Positions 63,436 to 64,000 of a DNA stretch of 64,000 nt are shown piece by piece. Source of the stretch: Darksidea phi (Eukaryota > Ascomycota > Dothideomycetes > Pleosporales > Lentitheciaceae); NCBI GenBank assembly GCA_030770425.1, contig JASJFT010000080.1, forward strand, positions 124,001 through 188,000, read 5' to 3'. The notes beneath the pieces were generated by a model. The model saw only the letters and a list, made by a program, of their open reading frames with translations. It did no database searches and was not told where the DNA came from. The stretch's first letter is position 1. Each line of letters starts with the position of its first letter. The translations under genes and the position numbers were made by a program.

Positions 63436-64000
63436 ATATATTATATCTATCTTCTAGAACTATATCTATACTATCTAGATTCCCCTTCTTTAAATATAAG
63501 CTATACTTATTCTATAGCCCTTTCCTCTTCTAGGTATTTATTTAATACCTTCTATAGTACTAGTACCCCTTTATAGGCTCTTTCTAGGATATCTAGTATT
63601 AGATATAAATATTTATAGTAGCGTAAGATATACTATTATAGGGAGTAATTCTCCTCTATAAGCTTTTTAAGAGTCTTAAGGTAATCTCTTCTCTAGAACT
63701 CCTCTACCCGCTATATTAGAGTATTAATAGAAAATTCTTCTAAGTTTCTAAAATAACCGGGTACTTTTTATAATCTAAAATTAGATCTAACTTCTATATT
63801 TTAATTATATAATAAGACGGTATAGGCTTCTAGCGATAGTAAAGATAATATATAGTTTAATTTAATATAGAAATTCTTACTCTTAAGTAGATATATAGAG
63901 GTTATAGTTTAGAGCCCTTTACTACTTTTATCCTAGTTCTATCCCCTTTCTCCTAGAAGTAGTTTAGGGTTTACTATACTTAAATTCTAAAAGTAGAATT

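Larger units (their letters stand above)
16470..64000. repeat. RIP-mutated AT-rich block, over 47 kb, nearly free of CpA and TpG
   Basis: From about 16,470 to the right edge the sequence is dominated by TA, with almost no CA or TG on the strand given; by eye only a few dozen remain. CG, CC and CT dinucleotides are still frequent, so this is not simply AT drift: C was lost only before A, on both strands, which is the RIP pattern. The change is sharp, within about 100 bp of the transposon terminal repeat at 16385-16417. ATG and TGA are almost abolished, which explains why no conventional reading frame of useful length starts in this block. RIP acts on duplicated DNA, so everything in it was probably multi-copy once. 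The block runs off the window. Confidence 0.93.

Overview
The window looks like nuclear DNA of a filamentous ascomycete (Pezizomycotina; Dothideomycetes is my best guess, not proven). The evidence is short GT..AG introns of 46-62 nt with fungal branch points, two PTH11/rhodopsin-type seven-helix receptors, a fungal P450, and above all a very strong signature of RIP (repeat-induced point mutation), a process confined to fungi.

The window has two parts. Positions 1 to about 16,385 are ordinary gene-bearing DNA. In order they hold: the 3' part of NOT1 (scaffold of the CCR4-NOT deadenylase complex, + strand, cut by the window edge); a four-exon receptor (- strand); a 387-residue protein with an AIG2/gamma-glutamylcyclotransferase-like domain (- strand); a three-exon P450 of the CYP7/CYP8-like type (- strand); a second four-exon receptor (- strand); and a two-exon gene for a 97-residue hydrophobic protein (+ strand). 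I assembled the spliced models by hand from splice sites and continuous family motifs.

From about 16,470 to the right edge (over 47 kb) the DNA changes abruptly. CpA and its complement TpG are almost absent: by eye only a few dozen remain, while CpG, CpC, CpT and TpA are common. One consequence is that ATG and TGA barely exist, so no conventional ORF can be called there. If TAA and TAG are treated as possible mutated Gln or Trp codons, buried coding frames appear. Recognisable ones are a Fot1/pogo DDE transposase at the left edge, with an iterated terminal repeat that escaped mutation, and a gene ending in two C2H2 zinc fingers with every Cys and His turned to Tyr. Weaker ones are a TPR-like helical-repeat protein and a BTB-like protein. 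Two or more long frames are not recognised. Several tandem repeats and a perfect 34-bp palindrome lie among them.

The interesting reading is that this block is not only transposon debris. It seems to hold host-type regulatory genes inside one uniformly RIP-mutated block, as expected of a once-duplicated accessory segment or a cargo-carrying giant element. I could not find a captain recombinase or the far end, so that is a hypothesis. Large parts of the block remain unassigned.
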